Positions 10,709 to 18,205 of a stretch of DNA of 36,520 nucleotides are shown in pieces. The notes under the pieces are model-generated. The model was not told the origin of the DNA. It was given only the letters and a program-made list of their open reading frames with translations, and did not search any database. This stretch comes from Thermaceae bacterium (GTDB lineage Bacteria > Deinococcota > Deinococci > Deinococcales > Thermaceae). Made by a program: the position numbers and the translations under genes. Positions within the stretch are counted from its first letter, which is position 1, and the number at the start of each line of letters is the position of its first letter. Where the stretch lies: assembly GCA_015478585.1 (NCBI GenBank), contig JADMIM010000030.1:1-36520 (forward strand), given 5' to 3'.

Positions 10709-11076
10709 CACATCCCACCCTGTAGGGGCGAACCTCGTGCTCGCCCTGCTTTTCTACGTCCCTTCTCTCGAGGGGAACCTTCCGAGGTTGTCACGGTTAG
10801 GTGCTTCAAGGATAGACCTTGCTGGACGGGGGGCTTGCGCAGAATCCCCTACCCCCCTTACTAAGGGGGGCTAAAAACCTCGCCAAGGTTATTGTCTAAA
10901 GCCGGGTCGGGGCCGTATGGGGGGGGATTTCTAGACCCACCCTACCGGCTACAGGAATACTATCTACCTGAACTTGGTATCACTTCCGGTTTTTGCAGAG
11001 ACACAAGGTTTTGCATCGGTTTTGGGAACTGGTGAACCGACAAGACGACGATTTGTTGATACATTAAGGCCCTACG
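10709..11076. other. Repeat-rich intergenic region between secA and the phosphoesterase genes
   Basis: No gene is visible. It holds a GGGGCGA...TCGCCC hairpin at 10725-10746, part of the TGTAGGGGCGAACCT type of intergenic sequence known from many unrelated bacterial genomes. A G-rich hairpin with 8-bp arms CCCCCCTT/AAGGGGGG and a 3-nt loop lies at 10852-10870, without a U-tract on either strand. Copy 2 of the small repeat lies at 10944-10980. The promoter of the first phosphoesterase should lie near the right end; AAGG at 11065-11068 is a possible ribosome-binding site. Confidence 0.6.
10944..10980. repeat. Small dispersed repeat, copy 2
   Basis: The 22 bp at 10944-10965 are identical to 2011-2032, and TTGGTAT (10974-10980) follows at the same spacing. 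The left inverted end seen in copy 1 is not preserved here. Confidence 0.55.
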
Positions 11077-11958
11077 ATGCCTACTCGCCGCCAATTCCTC
11101 GCCGCCGCCAGAGTCGCTGGGCTGGGGCTTGCCGGAGGCGCTGGGGTGATGGTGGCCCAGAGCTATCCATTCAGAATCAACCGCCAACAGCGAAGCCTGC
11201 GCGGCCTCGAGCAGCCCCTGCGGCTACTGCAAATCTCTGACTTGCACTATGGCCCTTTTATCCGTGCTAAGTCGGTAGGGGCTTGGGTAGATGCTGCAAT
11301 GGCGGAAAAACCAGATGTAATCGTGATTACTGGAGATTTGGTGGACGCGGGCTCGAGGATTCAGTGGCGACTTCCCAGCAACAACTTTCTGACCCCCGAC
11401 CTCGACTTGTTGGTCGCCGAACTCGGGCGACTTAAGGCCCCGCTGGGGGTTTATAGCATCTGGGGCAACCACGACAACTGGGCTCCCAGGGCTAAGCAGT
11501 ATTTACAAGAACATCTGCCCAAGGTCGGGATTCAGGTGCTCAACAACCAGGGCTTGCACCTGCGCCCAGACTGCTATCTGGGTGGGGTAGACGATTTCTG
11601 GGATGGCCACGCCGATGTGTTTGCGGCCCTGGGCGACTACAAGCCTGGCCCGGCCTGCATAATGCTGGCCCACAACCCCGACTACCTGGATTTCTTCTTT
11701 CGCAGGCCAGTGGATTTAGGAATCTGCGGTCACACCCACGGCGGGCAGGTATTCTTGCCCTGGATTGGGGCTCCCTGGACTCCTTCTTGGTATGGCGAGA
11801 CCTATCTGGGAGGCTGGTATACCCCCGGTCTGAGCCCCACTTCACCGCCGGTATTGGGGTTTGTGTCCAAGGGCTTGGGCATGACCGCGCTGCCGCTGCG
11901 CATCAACGCCCCCGCCGAAGTGGTCACGCTAAACTTGCGGCCTATCGCGGTTCTCTGA
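11077..11958 (+). CDS. Tat-exported YaeI/YkuE-type metallophosphoesterase
   Basis: 293 residues. The N-terminus MPTRRQFLAAARVAGLGLAG is a twin-arginine signal (TRRQFL) followed by a hydrophobic stretch, so the folded protein should be exported or membrane-anchored. The calcineurin-like motifs are complete: SDLHYG (DxH), VITGDLVD (GDxxD), SIWGNHDN (GNHD), MLAHNPDY and CGHTHGGQ (GHxH), coordinating two metals. The C-terminal region GFVSKGLGMT is typical of YkuE/YaeI proteins. Start at ATG 11077 with AAGG upstream. A close paralogue follows. Substrate unknown; YaeI-type enzymes act on phosphodiesters and the related LpxG cleaves UDP-diacylglucosamine. Confidence 0.9.
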   Translation: MPTRRQFLAAARVAGLGLAGGAGVMVAQSYPFRINRQQRSLRGLEQPLRLLQISDLHYGPFIRAKSVGAWVDAAMAEKPDVIVITGDLVDAGSRIQWRLPSNNFLTPDLDLLVAELGRLKAPLGVYSIWGNHDNWAPRAKQYLQEHLPKVGIQVLNNQGLHLRPDCYLGGVDDFWDGHADVFAALGDYKPGPACIMLAHNPDYLDFFFRRPVDLGICGHTHGGQVFLPWIGAPWTPSWYGETYLGGWYTPGLSPTSPPVLGFVSKGLGMTALPLRINAPAEVVTLNLRPIAVL

Positions 11959-11993
11959 TATTTTGCCGCCCAGAGCGGCGGCAAAATATCAGA
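11954..11993. terminator. Perfect 17-bp stem-loop overlapping the phosphoesterase stop codon
   Basis: The 17-nt arms (11954-11970 and 11977-11993) are perfect complements, beginning TCTGATATTTTGCC, with a 6-nt loop CAGAGC. The TGA stop codon (11956-11958) lies inside the left arm. No U-tract follows, so it may act as an RNA-end stabiliser or factor-dependent stop rather than a standard intrinsic terminator. Confidence 0.5.
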
Positions 11994-12101
11994 TGAGCAG
12001 GGTAAATAGGCCCAGGCTATCCAAAAGGGTCTTTGCGAAAACCGCTCTATACAAGGCTAAGCCCTCGAGGCTCACCCCGACTGGAAGGGTAACATGGGTC
12101 A

Positions 12102-12929
12102 GTGACCGCCGCCTATCGTTTCGTCGTGAATCGCTACCAACGCCGTCTACAGGGTCTGAGCCGTCCTGTCCGAGTGGCTCATCTCTCCGACTTGCACATC
12201 GGCTTCTGGGTTCGCGCGGGGTCACTGGTGCGCTGGATTGAAGCTGTCCAGGCCGAGAAACCCGACCTTATTGTCATGACCGGCGACCTGACCGACTCGG
12301 CCCAGCAGCATCAGGTTTTGCCTGCGCTATCAGCCCTAAAAAACCTCGAGGCCCCCCTGGGCGCTTGGGCGGTATGGGGCAATCACGATTACCGCTTCAG
12401 CAAATATCAGGTCAAAGATGGGCCTGCACCCTCGAGAAGCCGCAATATTTTTGGCTTAGTTAACCCCCCCAAAGTGCCCATGCATCCACCCCAGGCCCTT
12501 GAGGCCGAACTAAACCAGGTGGGGGTGCAGGTGCTGCGCAACAGCGGCCTGTTGCTACGCGAGGATTTGTTCCTGGCCGGGGTAGATGACTTCTGGCACG
12601 GCCAGCCTGACCTGAGCAAAGCCCTCGAGCCCAGCCCAGCCCAGAGCGCCCACCTGCTGCTAGCGCACAACCCCGACTACTTGTACGAGGTTGCCAAGTC
12701 GCCGTGGCGGGTAGATTTTACCCTCTGTGGTCACACCCACGGCGGGCAGATTATCTTGGGGAGCTATGGCCCACTTTTTACCTCCTCCAACTATGGACAA
12801 AAGTTCGCCGGGGGACTGGTAGAAGATCCGGTTCCCGCCTTTATCTCGAGGGGCTTGGGGGTGTCCTCTGCCCCCATTCGGTATCGCTGCGACGCAGAAC
12901 TGGTGATATTCGACTTCCTGCCGAATTAG
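12102..12929 (+). CDS. YaeI/YkuE-type metallophosphoesterase, paralogue without Tat signal
   Basis: 275 residues. Tandem paralogue of the upstream gene with all metal motifs: SDLHIG, VMTGDLTD, AVWGNHDY, LLAHNPDY and CGHTHGGQ. It aligns with the first protein only from about residue 26 of the latter, so the twin-arginine leader is absent and the protein is predicted to stay in the cytoplasm. It carries an extra segment of about 25 residues after GNHD (around KDGPAPSRSRNIFGLVNPPK). Start at GTG 12102; the nearby ATG 12094 is out of frame and stops at once. The 143-bp gap after the first gene contains a strong stem-loop. It could have diverged in substrate; LpxG-like activity is one possibility in view of the lpx genes downstream. 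Confidence 0.88.
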   Translation: MTAAYRFVVNRYQRRLQGLSRPVRVAHLSDLHIGFWVRAGSLVRWIEAVQAEKPDLIVMTGDLTDSAQQHQVLPALSALKNLEAPLGAWAVWGNHDYRFSKYQVKDGPAPSRSRNIFGLVNPPKVPMHPPQALEAELNQVGVQVLRNSGLLLREDLFLAGVDDFWHGQPDLSKALEPSPAQSAHLLLAHNPDYLYEVAKSPWRVDFTLCGHTHGGQIILGSYGPLFTSSNYGQKFAGGLVEDPVPAFISRGLGVSSAPIRYRCDAELVIFDFLPN

Positions 12930-13180
12930 CGTTGGGCGGGCGGAGGGCTAAAGGCAGTCTTACGTCGAACGACTAACGCTGAAGGCTTAAAGCGAAATAC
13001 CAAGGGGTCAAAAGTTACACCAGGACAGTATAATTGCCCCATCAAGAAGCATTGTCTGAGATAGGGTTTGTGTTTTTAGTTTTTGACTTTGAGCTTTTGG
13101 CCTTTGGCATGGGATGTTCGATGTTTAGCGTTTTGCATCTTGCGTTTAGCCCTCTACTCTTGGCCTCCCGCCTACCTATA
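12930..13180. repeat. Compound repeat element A: heptad arm, core, heptad arm
   Basis: Left arm 12971-13005 has A-rich units (GACTAAC, GCTGAAG, GCTTAAA, GCGAAAT, ACCAAGG). The core at about 13006-13087 is a diverged copy of the core at 22403-22490, conserving TTACACCAGGACAG, ATCAAGAA, GTCTGAGA and GTGTTTTTAGTTTTTGAC. Right arm 13093-13169 is eleven contiguous T-rich heptads: GCTTTTG, GCCTTTG, GCATGGG, ATGTTCG, ATGTTTA, GCGTTTT, GCATCTT, GCGTTTA, GCCCTCT, ACTCTTG, GCCTCCC. Confidence 0.85.
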
Positions 13181-13215
13181 TTGACAATAATAACACTGTA
13201 AAGTAGATTGGTATT
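13181..13215 (+). promoter_or_regulatory. Leaderless promoter of the TetR gene with embedded operator
   Basis: TTGACA (13181-13186), 17-nt spacer, TAGATT (13204-13209), 6 nt, then GTG 13216. The spacer contains ATAACACTGTAAA (13190-13202), a pseudo-palindrome whose reverse complement recurs before the next gene. A repressor bound here would block RNA polymerase, so autorepression is likely. Confidence 0.7.
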
Positions 13216-13875
13216 GTGAATGAAACAGCCCCAACCCGCCAGGCCCGCATCAAGCAAAAAAGTGCGGCCCGGCGGGAGCGCTCAAAGCAGGAGACTCGCC
13301 AGGCCATCCTCGAGGCCGCCATCCAGATGTTCCAGCGCGAGGGTTACGAGGGCTTCTCACTAAGACAGGTGGCCGAAAACATCGGCTACACTCCCACTAC
13401 CATCTATCTGTACTTCAAAGACAAAGACGACTTGCTGTTTGCGGTATGTAGCCAGGGGTTTACCGAGTTTACTCAGGCTTTGCAACACGCCTACGACACC
13501 CACCCCGACCCCGGTGAGCGCCTGAATGCGCTGGCCTGGGCCTACCTCGAGTTTGGCCTTTCCCACCCTTTGCATTACCAGATGATGTTCATGCAGCGCA
13601 GCGAGTGGGTGCTCCGGGCCAGCGATTCCAAGAACGAAGTGCAGAACTCCAATTCTTACACTATCCAGCTCAATGCAGTAGTTGAGGCCATGAAAGCTGG
13701 GGTGATACGGCTGGGCGACCCCGTAGAGACCACCAACCTGCTGTGGTCCGGGATTCACGGTATCGTCTCGCTGGCGCTGAACATGAAGGGGGTGATTCCT
13801 AAATGGGATGAGACCGAGGTGCGGCAGCTCGTAGGACAGTACACCGAGATGATGGCTCGAGGGCTACGACCCTAA
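13216..13875 (+). CDS. TetR/AcrR-family transcriptional regulator
   Basis: 219 residues. After a basic N-terminal tail (about 25 residues, KQKSAARRERSKQETR) comes the TetR DNA-binding domain: ILEAAIQMFQREGYEGFSLR, QVAENIGYTPTTIYLYFKDK, DDLL. The C-terminal ligand domain is of the common TetR_C type (ALAWAYLEFGLSHPLHYQMMF). Dimeric repressor; ligand unknown. The GTG start at 13216 is supported by a promoter whose -10 ends 6 nt upstream. It is followed after 56 bp by a DUF4188 gene that carries the same 13-bp motif in its leader, so that gene is the likely target. Function of the circuit is inferred. Confidence 0.93.
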   Translation: MNETAPTRQARIKQKSAARRERSKQETRQAILEAAIQMFQREGYEGFSLRQVAENIGYTPTTIYLYFKDKDDLLFAVCSQGFTEFTQALQHAYDTHPDPGERLNALAWAYLEFGLSHPLHYQMMFMQRSEWVLRASDSKNEVQNSNSYTIQLNAVVEAMKAGVIRLGDPVETTNLLWSGIHGIVSLALNMKGVIPKWDETEVRQLVGQYTEMMARGLRP

Positions 13876-13892
13876 AATTTTTTGCTTCTGGA

Positions 13893-13905
13893 TTTACAGT
13901 GTTAT
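13893..13905 (+). promoter_or_regulatory. Second candidate TetR operator, before the DUF4188 gene
   Basis: TTTACAGTGTTAT is the exact reverse complement of 13190-13202. It lies 26 bp before ATG 13932, between the TetR stop and the DUF4188 ribosome-binding site AAGGGGG. Confidence 0.55.
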
Positions 13906-13931
13906 CTGAAGTTGTTGCGTAAGGGGGAACG

Positions 13932-14435
13932 ATGATTCAGACCGGACGTTTTACCGCAAAGCACCAGGGCCCCCTGGTGGTTTTCCTGATCGGGATGCGG
14001 GTCAACAACTGGCTCAAGCCGAGGGAGTGGCTGCCGGTGTTCAGCGCCATGGGGCCGATGATTTCCTATTTGTATCAGCACCCCGAGAGCGGGTTTCTGG
14101 GCGGTTTGGGGCCAATCTTCAGCCTGGGAATGCGCGAGGTGACGCTGGTGCAGTATTGGCATAGCGCCGAAGATTTGGAGCGCTTCGCCCGCCAAGACCC
14201 CAACCTGCACCCCGAGGCCTGGAAGCGGTTTTTCCGCAGTTCCTTCAAAGGTGGGGCGGTAGGCATCTGGCACGAGACCTACAAGGTCGAGGCCGGGGCA
14301 TTCGAGTCGGTGTACGGCAATATGCCGTCCTACGGTTTAGGAAAAGCAACCAAGGCGGTGCCGATTAAGGGAAAGCTCGAGACCATGCGGGGTCGCTTAG
14401 CGACAGACTCAGCGCAGGATGCCGGTATGCCCTAA
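13932..14435 (+). CDS. DUF4188 family protein (monooxygenase af470-like)
   Basis: 167 residues. Recognised by VVFLIGMRVNNWLKPREWLP, then GFLGG, TLVQYWHSAEDLERFAR and the HPEAWKRFF segment, the typical order of the DUF4188 / Monooxy_af470-like family, a dimeric alpha+beta barrel fold. Members are annotated as monooxygenases by fold similarity, and few have a proven reaction. The ATG at 13932 has a good ribosome-binding site (AAGGGGG, 5-6 nt away). It follows a TetR gene and shares its candidate operator, which suggests induction by a small toxic or signalling compound. The last 27 bp overlap the end of the convergent YVTN gene. Confidence 0.78.
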   Translation: MIQTGRFTAKHQGPLVVFLIGMRVNNWLKPREWLPVFSAMGPMISYLYQHPESGFLGGLGPIFSLGMREVTLVQYWHSAEDLERFARQDPNLHPEAWKRFFRSSFKGGAVGIWHETYKVEAGAFESVYGNMPSYGLGKATKAVPIKGKLETMRGRLATDSAQDAGMP

Positions 14436-15575
14436 GCTATAGCGCCCCGGCTGCGGGAAAATTGCCAGCCCGTGCGGCCCAATGCCTACCTTGATGCGGC
14501 GCTTGAATCCACCGCTGGCTATATTGGTATTGAACACATAGACTTCGCCGCTATAGCGTCCAGCTAGCCACAACTCGCTGCCATCTGGCGATACCCCACC
14601 CATATCCGGGCTACCCCCCTGGGGAATCCTCCACTTGGTTACTAGCTTGCGGGTAGCGAAGTCCAGCACGCTCACCGAACCCTCGGCCCGGTTGGAGATG
14701 TAGAGATACTTGCCGTCGCGGCTGGGATAGAGCCCGTGGGCTCCGCTACCGGTGGCAATAAAGCCAATTTTCTTGAAGCTGTCCCCGTCAACCAGGTGTA
14801 GTCCGTTGGCCTTCATGTCGGCAACGTAGAAGACTTTGCCATCGGGTGAGAGCTTCACGTCTTGGGGCATTCCCCCCACGTGCATCTTGCCCAGCACCTT
14901 GGGAGCTTGCCAGTCAATCTTGAGGATGTCCCCGCTAAACTCGCAGCCCGCAATCAGATAGCGGCCATCGGGGCTGTAGTCTATGTGGTTGATGCCACTG
15001 CAAGGCACCTTCAGGCTGTACTGCCGCTTCCAGGTCTGGGGGTTGAAGAAGTCCAGGCGGTGCTGGTATTCGGCTACCACCATGGCGTATTTGCCGTTGG
15101 GGGTGAAGTAGAGGTTGTAGGGGTCTTGTATGGGAATGGGCTTGCCGAAACGGGCGGTGCGGGGGTCAATGGGGGTGATGGTATTGCCCACATCGTTGAC
15201 CGCATAAAGGGTTTTGAGGTCGTAGGAAGGCACCACGTGTTGGGGCTCGGCATCCACTTTGTGGCTGCCGACCACAGTATAAGTTTTGGGGTCAATGATA
15301 TAGACCCGGTTGGTCTTGCCATCGGGCACATAAACCCGCTCGGGAACGCCTTTGACCGCTGGGGAGAGCATTCCGGCCCTGGTGAAGCTATAGATATCCT
15401 GGGGGTTGTAGGGAGGCATCCCCGCAACCCCATTCAGGAGGGTGGGGCTGGCCTGAGCCAAAATCTCCTGTGCAGGCTTAGAAACCGGCTGGGGGGCCTG
15501 GGCAGCGTAGGAGTGATACACAAACAAGGTCGAGGCCAGAACTACCAGAACCAAAAGTGGCAATAATCGTCGCAT
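14409..15575 (-). CDS. Secreted YVTN-type beta-propeller protein
   Basis: 388 residues. An N-terminal Sec signal (MRRLLPLLVLVVLASTLFVY) precedes a seven-bladed-type propeller built from about 40-residue repeats: RVYVPDGKTNRVYIIDPKT, KYAMVVAEYQHRLDFF, RYLIAGCEFSGDILKID, KVFYVADMKANGLHLVD, KYLYISNRAEGSVSVLD, ELWLAGRYSGEVYVFN. It resembles surface-layer YVTN and cytochrome-d1-like propellers, but no haem-binding CxxCH is present. Probably periplasmic or surface-bound, function unknown. The ATG at 15573-15575 is fixed by the signal peptide. A 20-bp dyad lies just upstream. Convergent overlap of 27 bp with the DUF4188 gene. Confidence 0.87.
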   Translation of the reverse strand: MRRLLPLLVLVVLASTLFVYHSYAAQAPQPVSKPAQEILAQASPTLLNGVAGMPPYNPQDIYSFTRAGMLSPAVKGVPERVYVPDGKTNRVYIIDPKTYTVVGSHKVDAEPQHVVPSYDLKTLYAVNDVGNTITPIDPRTARFGKPIPIQDPYNLYFTPNGKYAMVVAEYQHRLDFFNPQTWKRQYSLKVPCSGINHIDYSPDGRYLIAGCEFSGDILKIDWQAPKVLGKMHVGGMPQDVKLSPDGKVFYVADMKANGLHLVDGDSFKKIGFIATGSGAHGLYPSRDGKYLYISNRAEGSVSVLDFATRKLVTKWRIPQGGSPDMGGVSPDGSELWLAGRYSGEVYVFNTNIASGGFKRRIKVGIGPHGLAIFPQPGRYSLGHTGILR

Positions 15576-15583
15576 ACGCTACA

Positions 15584-15603
15584 CATCTGACCATTTGCAG
15601 ATG
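15584..15603. promoter_or_regulatory. Candidate operator dyad upstream of the YVTN gene
   Basis: CATCTG (15584-15589), 8-nt spacer ACCATTTG, CAGATG (15598-15603): perfect 6-bp inverted arms starting 9 bp before the gene, overlapping where its promoter must lie. The binding factor is unknown. Confidence 0.4.
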
Positions 15604-15735
15604 ACAAAAGGATGAAACCCCAGACCGATAAATATCCCTTGCTATCGGCACAAAACCAGCCCAAATACTCATTATCGCGGTTTTCCATAACCACAAGAAA
15701 CTCAAGGATAAACACTTGAAAGACTCCGTGCGCTT

Positions 15736-16305
15736 CTACCCAAAAGATACCGGCTCGAGCACCGCCAGCCGCAAGCGCTCGAGAAACTCCTCTTCGGCCA
15801 TTTCAAAGGCTCCGAAGCGGGCCAGATGCGGGTTTTGTATCTGAGCATCAAAGAGCCCGAACCCCCTGGCCCGAAGGTGTTCTACCAGCCACACCATAGC
15901 TATCTTGGAAGCCTCGGACACCCGGTAGAACATGCTCTCGCCGATAAAGGCCCCACCAATAGCGATGCCCAAAATGCCCCCGGCCAAAGCATCCTCAGTC
16001 CAGGTCTCGAAGCTATGGGCGTAACCCGCCGCGTGTAGGGCGAAATAAATTGTTTTAAGTTCCTCAGAAATCCAGGTTTCGCCGTGCTCGTTAGCGCAAC
16101 CCTCGAGCACCCCGGCAAAATCCGAGTCTATACGCACCGCAAAACGCCCAGCGTTCAGGCTGCGGCGCAAGCTTTTGGGAATATGAAAGCGCCCATCCAG
16201 GGGAACCAGGGCGTGAACACGGCTCCTGTACCACTCCAGGCCATCCCCGTTGTCCATCAGGAAATAGCCTCGAGCATAGCGATTTACCACTTCTTCGAGG
16301 TTCAT
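15736..16305 (-). CDS. aat: Leucyl/phenylalanyl-tRNA--protein transferase (Aat)
   Basis: 189 residues, somewhat short for the family but typical of thermophile versions. Aat attaches Leu or Phe to proteins with N-terminal Lys or Arg (N-degron pathway). Signatures: ARGYFLM, WYRSRVHALVPLD, then GGILGIAIGGAFIGESMFYR, EASKIAMVWLVEHLRARGF and LFDAQIQNPHLARFGA. The usual FPW of GIFPW is FLM here. Start taken as ATG 16303-16305. A TTG at 16350 overlaps the herA stop codon and would add 15 unrelated residues, though translational coupling from there is possible. Directly downstream of herA in the same orientation. Whether ClpS is encoded elsewhere cannot be seen. Confidence 0.9.
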   Translation of the reverse strand: MNLEEVVNRYARGYFLMDNGDGLEWYRSRVHALVPLDGRFHIPKSLRRSLNAGRFAVRIDSDFAGVLEGCANEHGETWISEELKTIYFALHAAGYAHSFETWTEDALAGGILGIAIGGAFIGESMFYRVSEASKIAMVWLVEHLRARGFGLFDAQIQNPHLARFGAFEMAEEEFLERLRLAVLEPVSFG

Positions 16306-16342
16306 TTTGGTAGGAGCGAGATACCCTATCCCAGAGGCTCGT

Positions 16343-18112
16343 CTAGTCAATCAGATGGCTCAGAGCGGCTGCTGAGGTGTCTTCCAGCACCTCTTCGCTC
16401 TTGGTGGCCCAAGCCGGAAAAGGAAAGGTCAGGGGCAGAGGGATGGGCAGTTCGGGCTGCTGCACGATCATGCTGCCTTGCGGCAGAATCATAGCCCGTT
16501 CGCGGAAGGAGGCGGGCAGGTAGCGATACTCGGGGCGCTCGGCCTCGGCAGCATCCAGGCGGCCCACCACCCGAATCGCAGCGTTGGCAACGATGCGGCG
16601 CTCGACTTCGGAAGCAGTTTGCTGGGCTCCAATCAGGATGACTCCCAAGCTGCGTCCGCGCTCGGCGATGTCCAGCAAAATATCCTTGATGGGACTCTCG
16701 TCTTCCCTGGGGGCATATTTGTTCAGCTCGTCCAGCACGATGAATACCCGGCCCTGTCGCCCGGCTTCTTTGCGGGCGAAAACCTCACGCAAAATCGAGC
16801 CCACCACGAACATCTGGGCCTGGGCTGGGAGCTGGTGGATATCCACCACGCTGACCTGAGCCTGAGCCCGCAGGGGGTCGGGCGGGTTGCCCAGTTTGTC
16901 ACCACGAATCAGGTGCTGGACGTTGCCCACCGCAGCCCGCAGGCGGCGGATAAAAGCCTCGAGGGTAGCGGTAGCCTGCCGGGCCGTCCAGCGCGGGTTG
17001 CCCTTGGGCTTTTTCTCGTCCTCCTCCGAGCTTTCCGGCCCCAGCAGTTGAAACTCGATATAGCGCACCAGTTGGGCAAAGTGGGTAATGCGCATCTTGC
17101 CTACTGCGTCAAAGGTGATCCCAGCTTCGCTGGGGCCAATCTCGTCGGCCCAATCCTCGACCAGGAGGCCAGGGCCTTTCTGGCCGCCTTTTTCGTCGCC
17201 CACCAGCTTGCGCAGGCGCTCGGTAATCTGGTCAATCAAGAAGCCCAGGTTGCTCATAGCCCCCCGGTCGGTGAACAAAAAGGGCAGCAGTCCCTCCCGG
17301 CAAAACTGCACCAAGTCCCAGTAGTAGGCTTTGGTGTCAAGGCGGCTCACGTCGGGCAGAATATCGCCTTCGGTCTTGCGCGGTGGGGCCACGAATTGCA
17401 CGCTCTGGAAGGGCCGCACTGGCAGCCCCAGCTTCTCGTAACCGCGCCTTTCTTGGTCGCTCAGGCGCAGGTTGGGCTTGTCGAGGTAGAACAAATCTTC
17501 GCCCTTGACATTGAAGACCAGGGCCTTGGTGTTAGCTTTTTCGCGGTTGGCCTGGGAAGCGAAAATGCTGTGCAGCAAAAACGTAGCGTAGCTGGTTTTG
17601 GCCGCCACCCCTGAAACCCCCGAGATATTGACGTGCCCTCCTTTGAAGCCGTTGAGAAACTCGAAGTTGAGGTAAGCCACCTCGCCGTTTTTGAGGATGC
17701 CCGCCGGGAGCATGGCGGTGCGCATATTGTCGTAGTAGAGGGCCAGCTCGAGGCTCTCTCCTTCCGCCAGAAAAACCGGTGAGCCGGGGTCGGGCGGCAG
17801 GTATTCCTCTGGCAATAGCCGTGTGACCTGCACGTGGGCAACATAGGACTTGCTCACCGGCAACAGGTCGCGCTGGGCCAGGAAGACATCAGTGTCGAAC
17901 TGCGCGCCTTCGTAGAGCTTGAGCACCCGGTCTACCATGCCGTAGTAGCGCACGTTGCCGTTGGCATCGCCCTTTTTGGGATCGGGATGCCTGAACTCGA
18001 CATATACCACATCGTCTAGCCGCAGGTATTGGTTTTTCTCGGCATCCAACCCTACCCAGAAATCCAGCACCCCCGCCTCCCGGCTGCCCAGCACCATGCC
18101 AACTTGCTTCAT
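16343..18112 (-). CDS. herA: HerA-type DNA translocase ATPase
   Basis: 589 residues. HerA/FtsK-superfamily hexameric translocase that works with NurA in DNA end resection. A HAS-barrel-like N-terminal part precedes the P-loop GVSGVAAKTS (165-174, Lys172). This deviates from the canonical GxTGSGKT because Gly before Lys is Ala. Walker B VFIVLDELNKY has Asp461-Glu462, followed by AERGRSLGVILIGAQQTAS (sensor region with arginine motif) and VVGRLDAAEAE. The C-terminal FPFPAWA stretch is like the closing strap of HerA. ATG 18110-18112 with GGAGG at proper spacing. Lies 89 bp downstream of nurA in the same orientation with a heptad array between. The call rests on the nurA neighbour as much as on the motifs. 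Confidence 0.83.
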   Translation of the reverse strand: MKQVGMVLGSREAGVLDFWVGLDAEKNQYLRLDDVVYVEFRHPDPKKGDANGNVRYYGMVDRVLKLYEGAQFDTDVFLAQRDLLPVSKSYVAHVQVTRLLPEEYLPPDPGSPVFLAEGESLELALYYDNMRTAMLPAGILKNGEVAYLNFEFLNGFKGGHVNISGVSGVAAKTSYATFLLHSIFASQANREKANTKALVFNVKGEDLFYLDKPNLRLSDQERRGYEKLGLPVRPFQSVQFVAPPRKTEGDILPDVSRLDTKAYYWDLVQFCREGLLPFLFTDRGAMSNLGFLIDQITERLRKLVGDEKGGQKGPGLLVEDWADEIGPSEAGITFDAVGKMRITHFAQLVRYIEFQLLGPESSEEDEKKPKGNPRWTARQATATLEAFIRRLRAAVGNVQHLIRGDKLGNPPDPLRAQAQVSVVDIHQLPAQAQMFVVGSILREVFARKEAGRQGRVFIVLDELNKYAPREDESPIKDILLDIAERGRSLGVILIGAQQTASEVERRIVANAAIRVVGRLDAAEAERPEYRYLPASFRERAMILPQGSMIVQQPELPIPLPLTFPFPAWATKSEEVLEDTSAAALSHLID

Positions 18113-18156
18113 AGCGCCTCCGGGAACAGCCTAGGGCCAACCGAACCAGGCACCCT

Positions 18157-18205
18157 GCCCTTAGCCCTCTGCTGTGTGCAATATTTGACCTTTGGCATCA
18201 TTCAC
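18157..18205. repeat. Heptad array between nurA and herA
   Basis: GCCCTTA, GCCCTCT, GCTGTGT, GCAATAT, TTGACCT, TTGGCAT, CATTCAC, in exact 7-bp register. It overlaps the nurA stop codon (18202-18204). Only the T-rich half is well formed. Confidence 0.75.

Noticed and set aside
10852-10870. G-rich hairpin as secA terminator
   Set aside because: No U-tract on either strand and it lies about 270 bp after the stop, beyond another element.
16478-17614. Plus-strand open frame of 378 codons
   Set aside because: Antisense shadow of herA; the minus frame holds Walker B and a ribosome-binding site, while the plus frame has neither motifs nor start signals.
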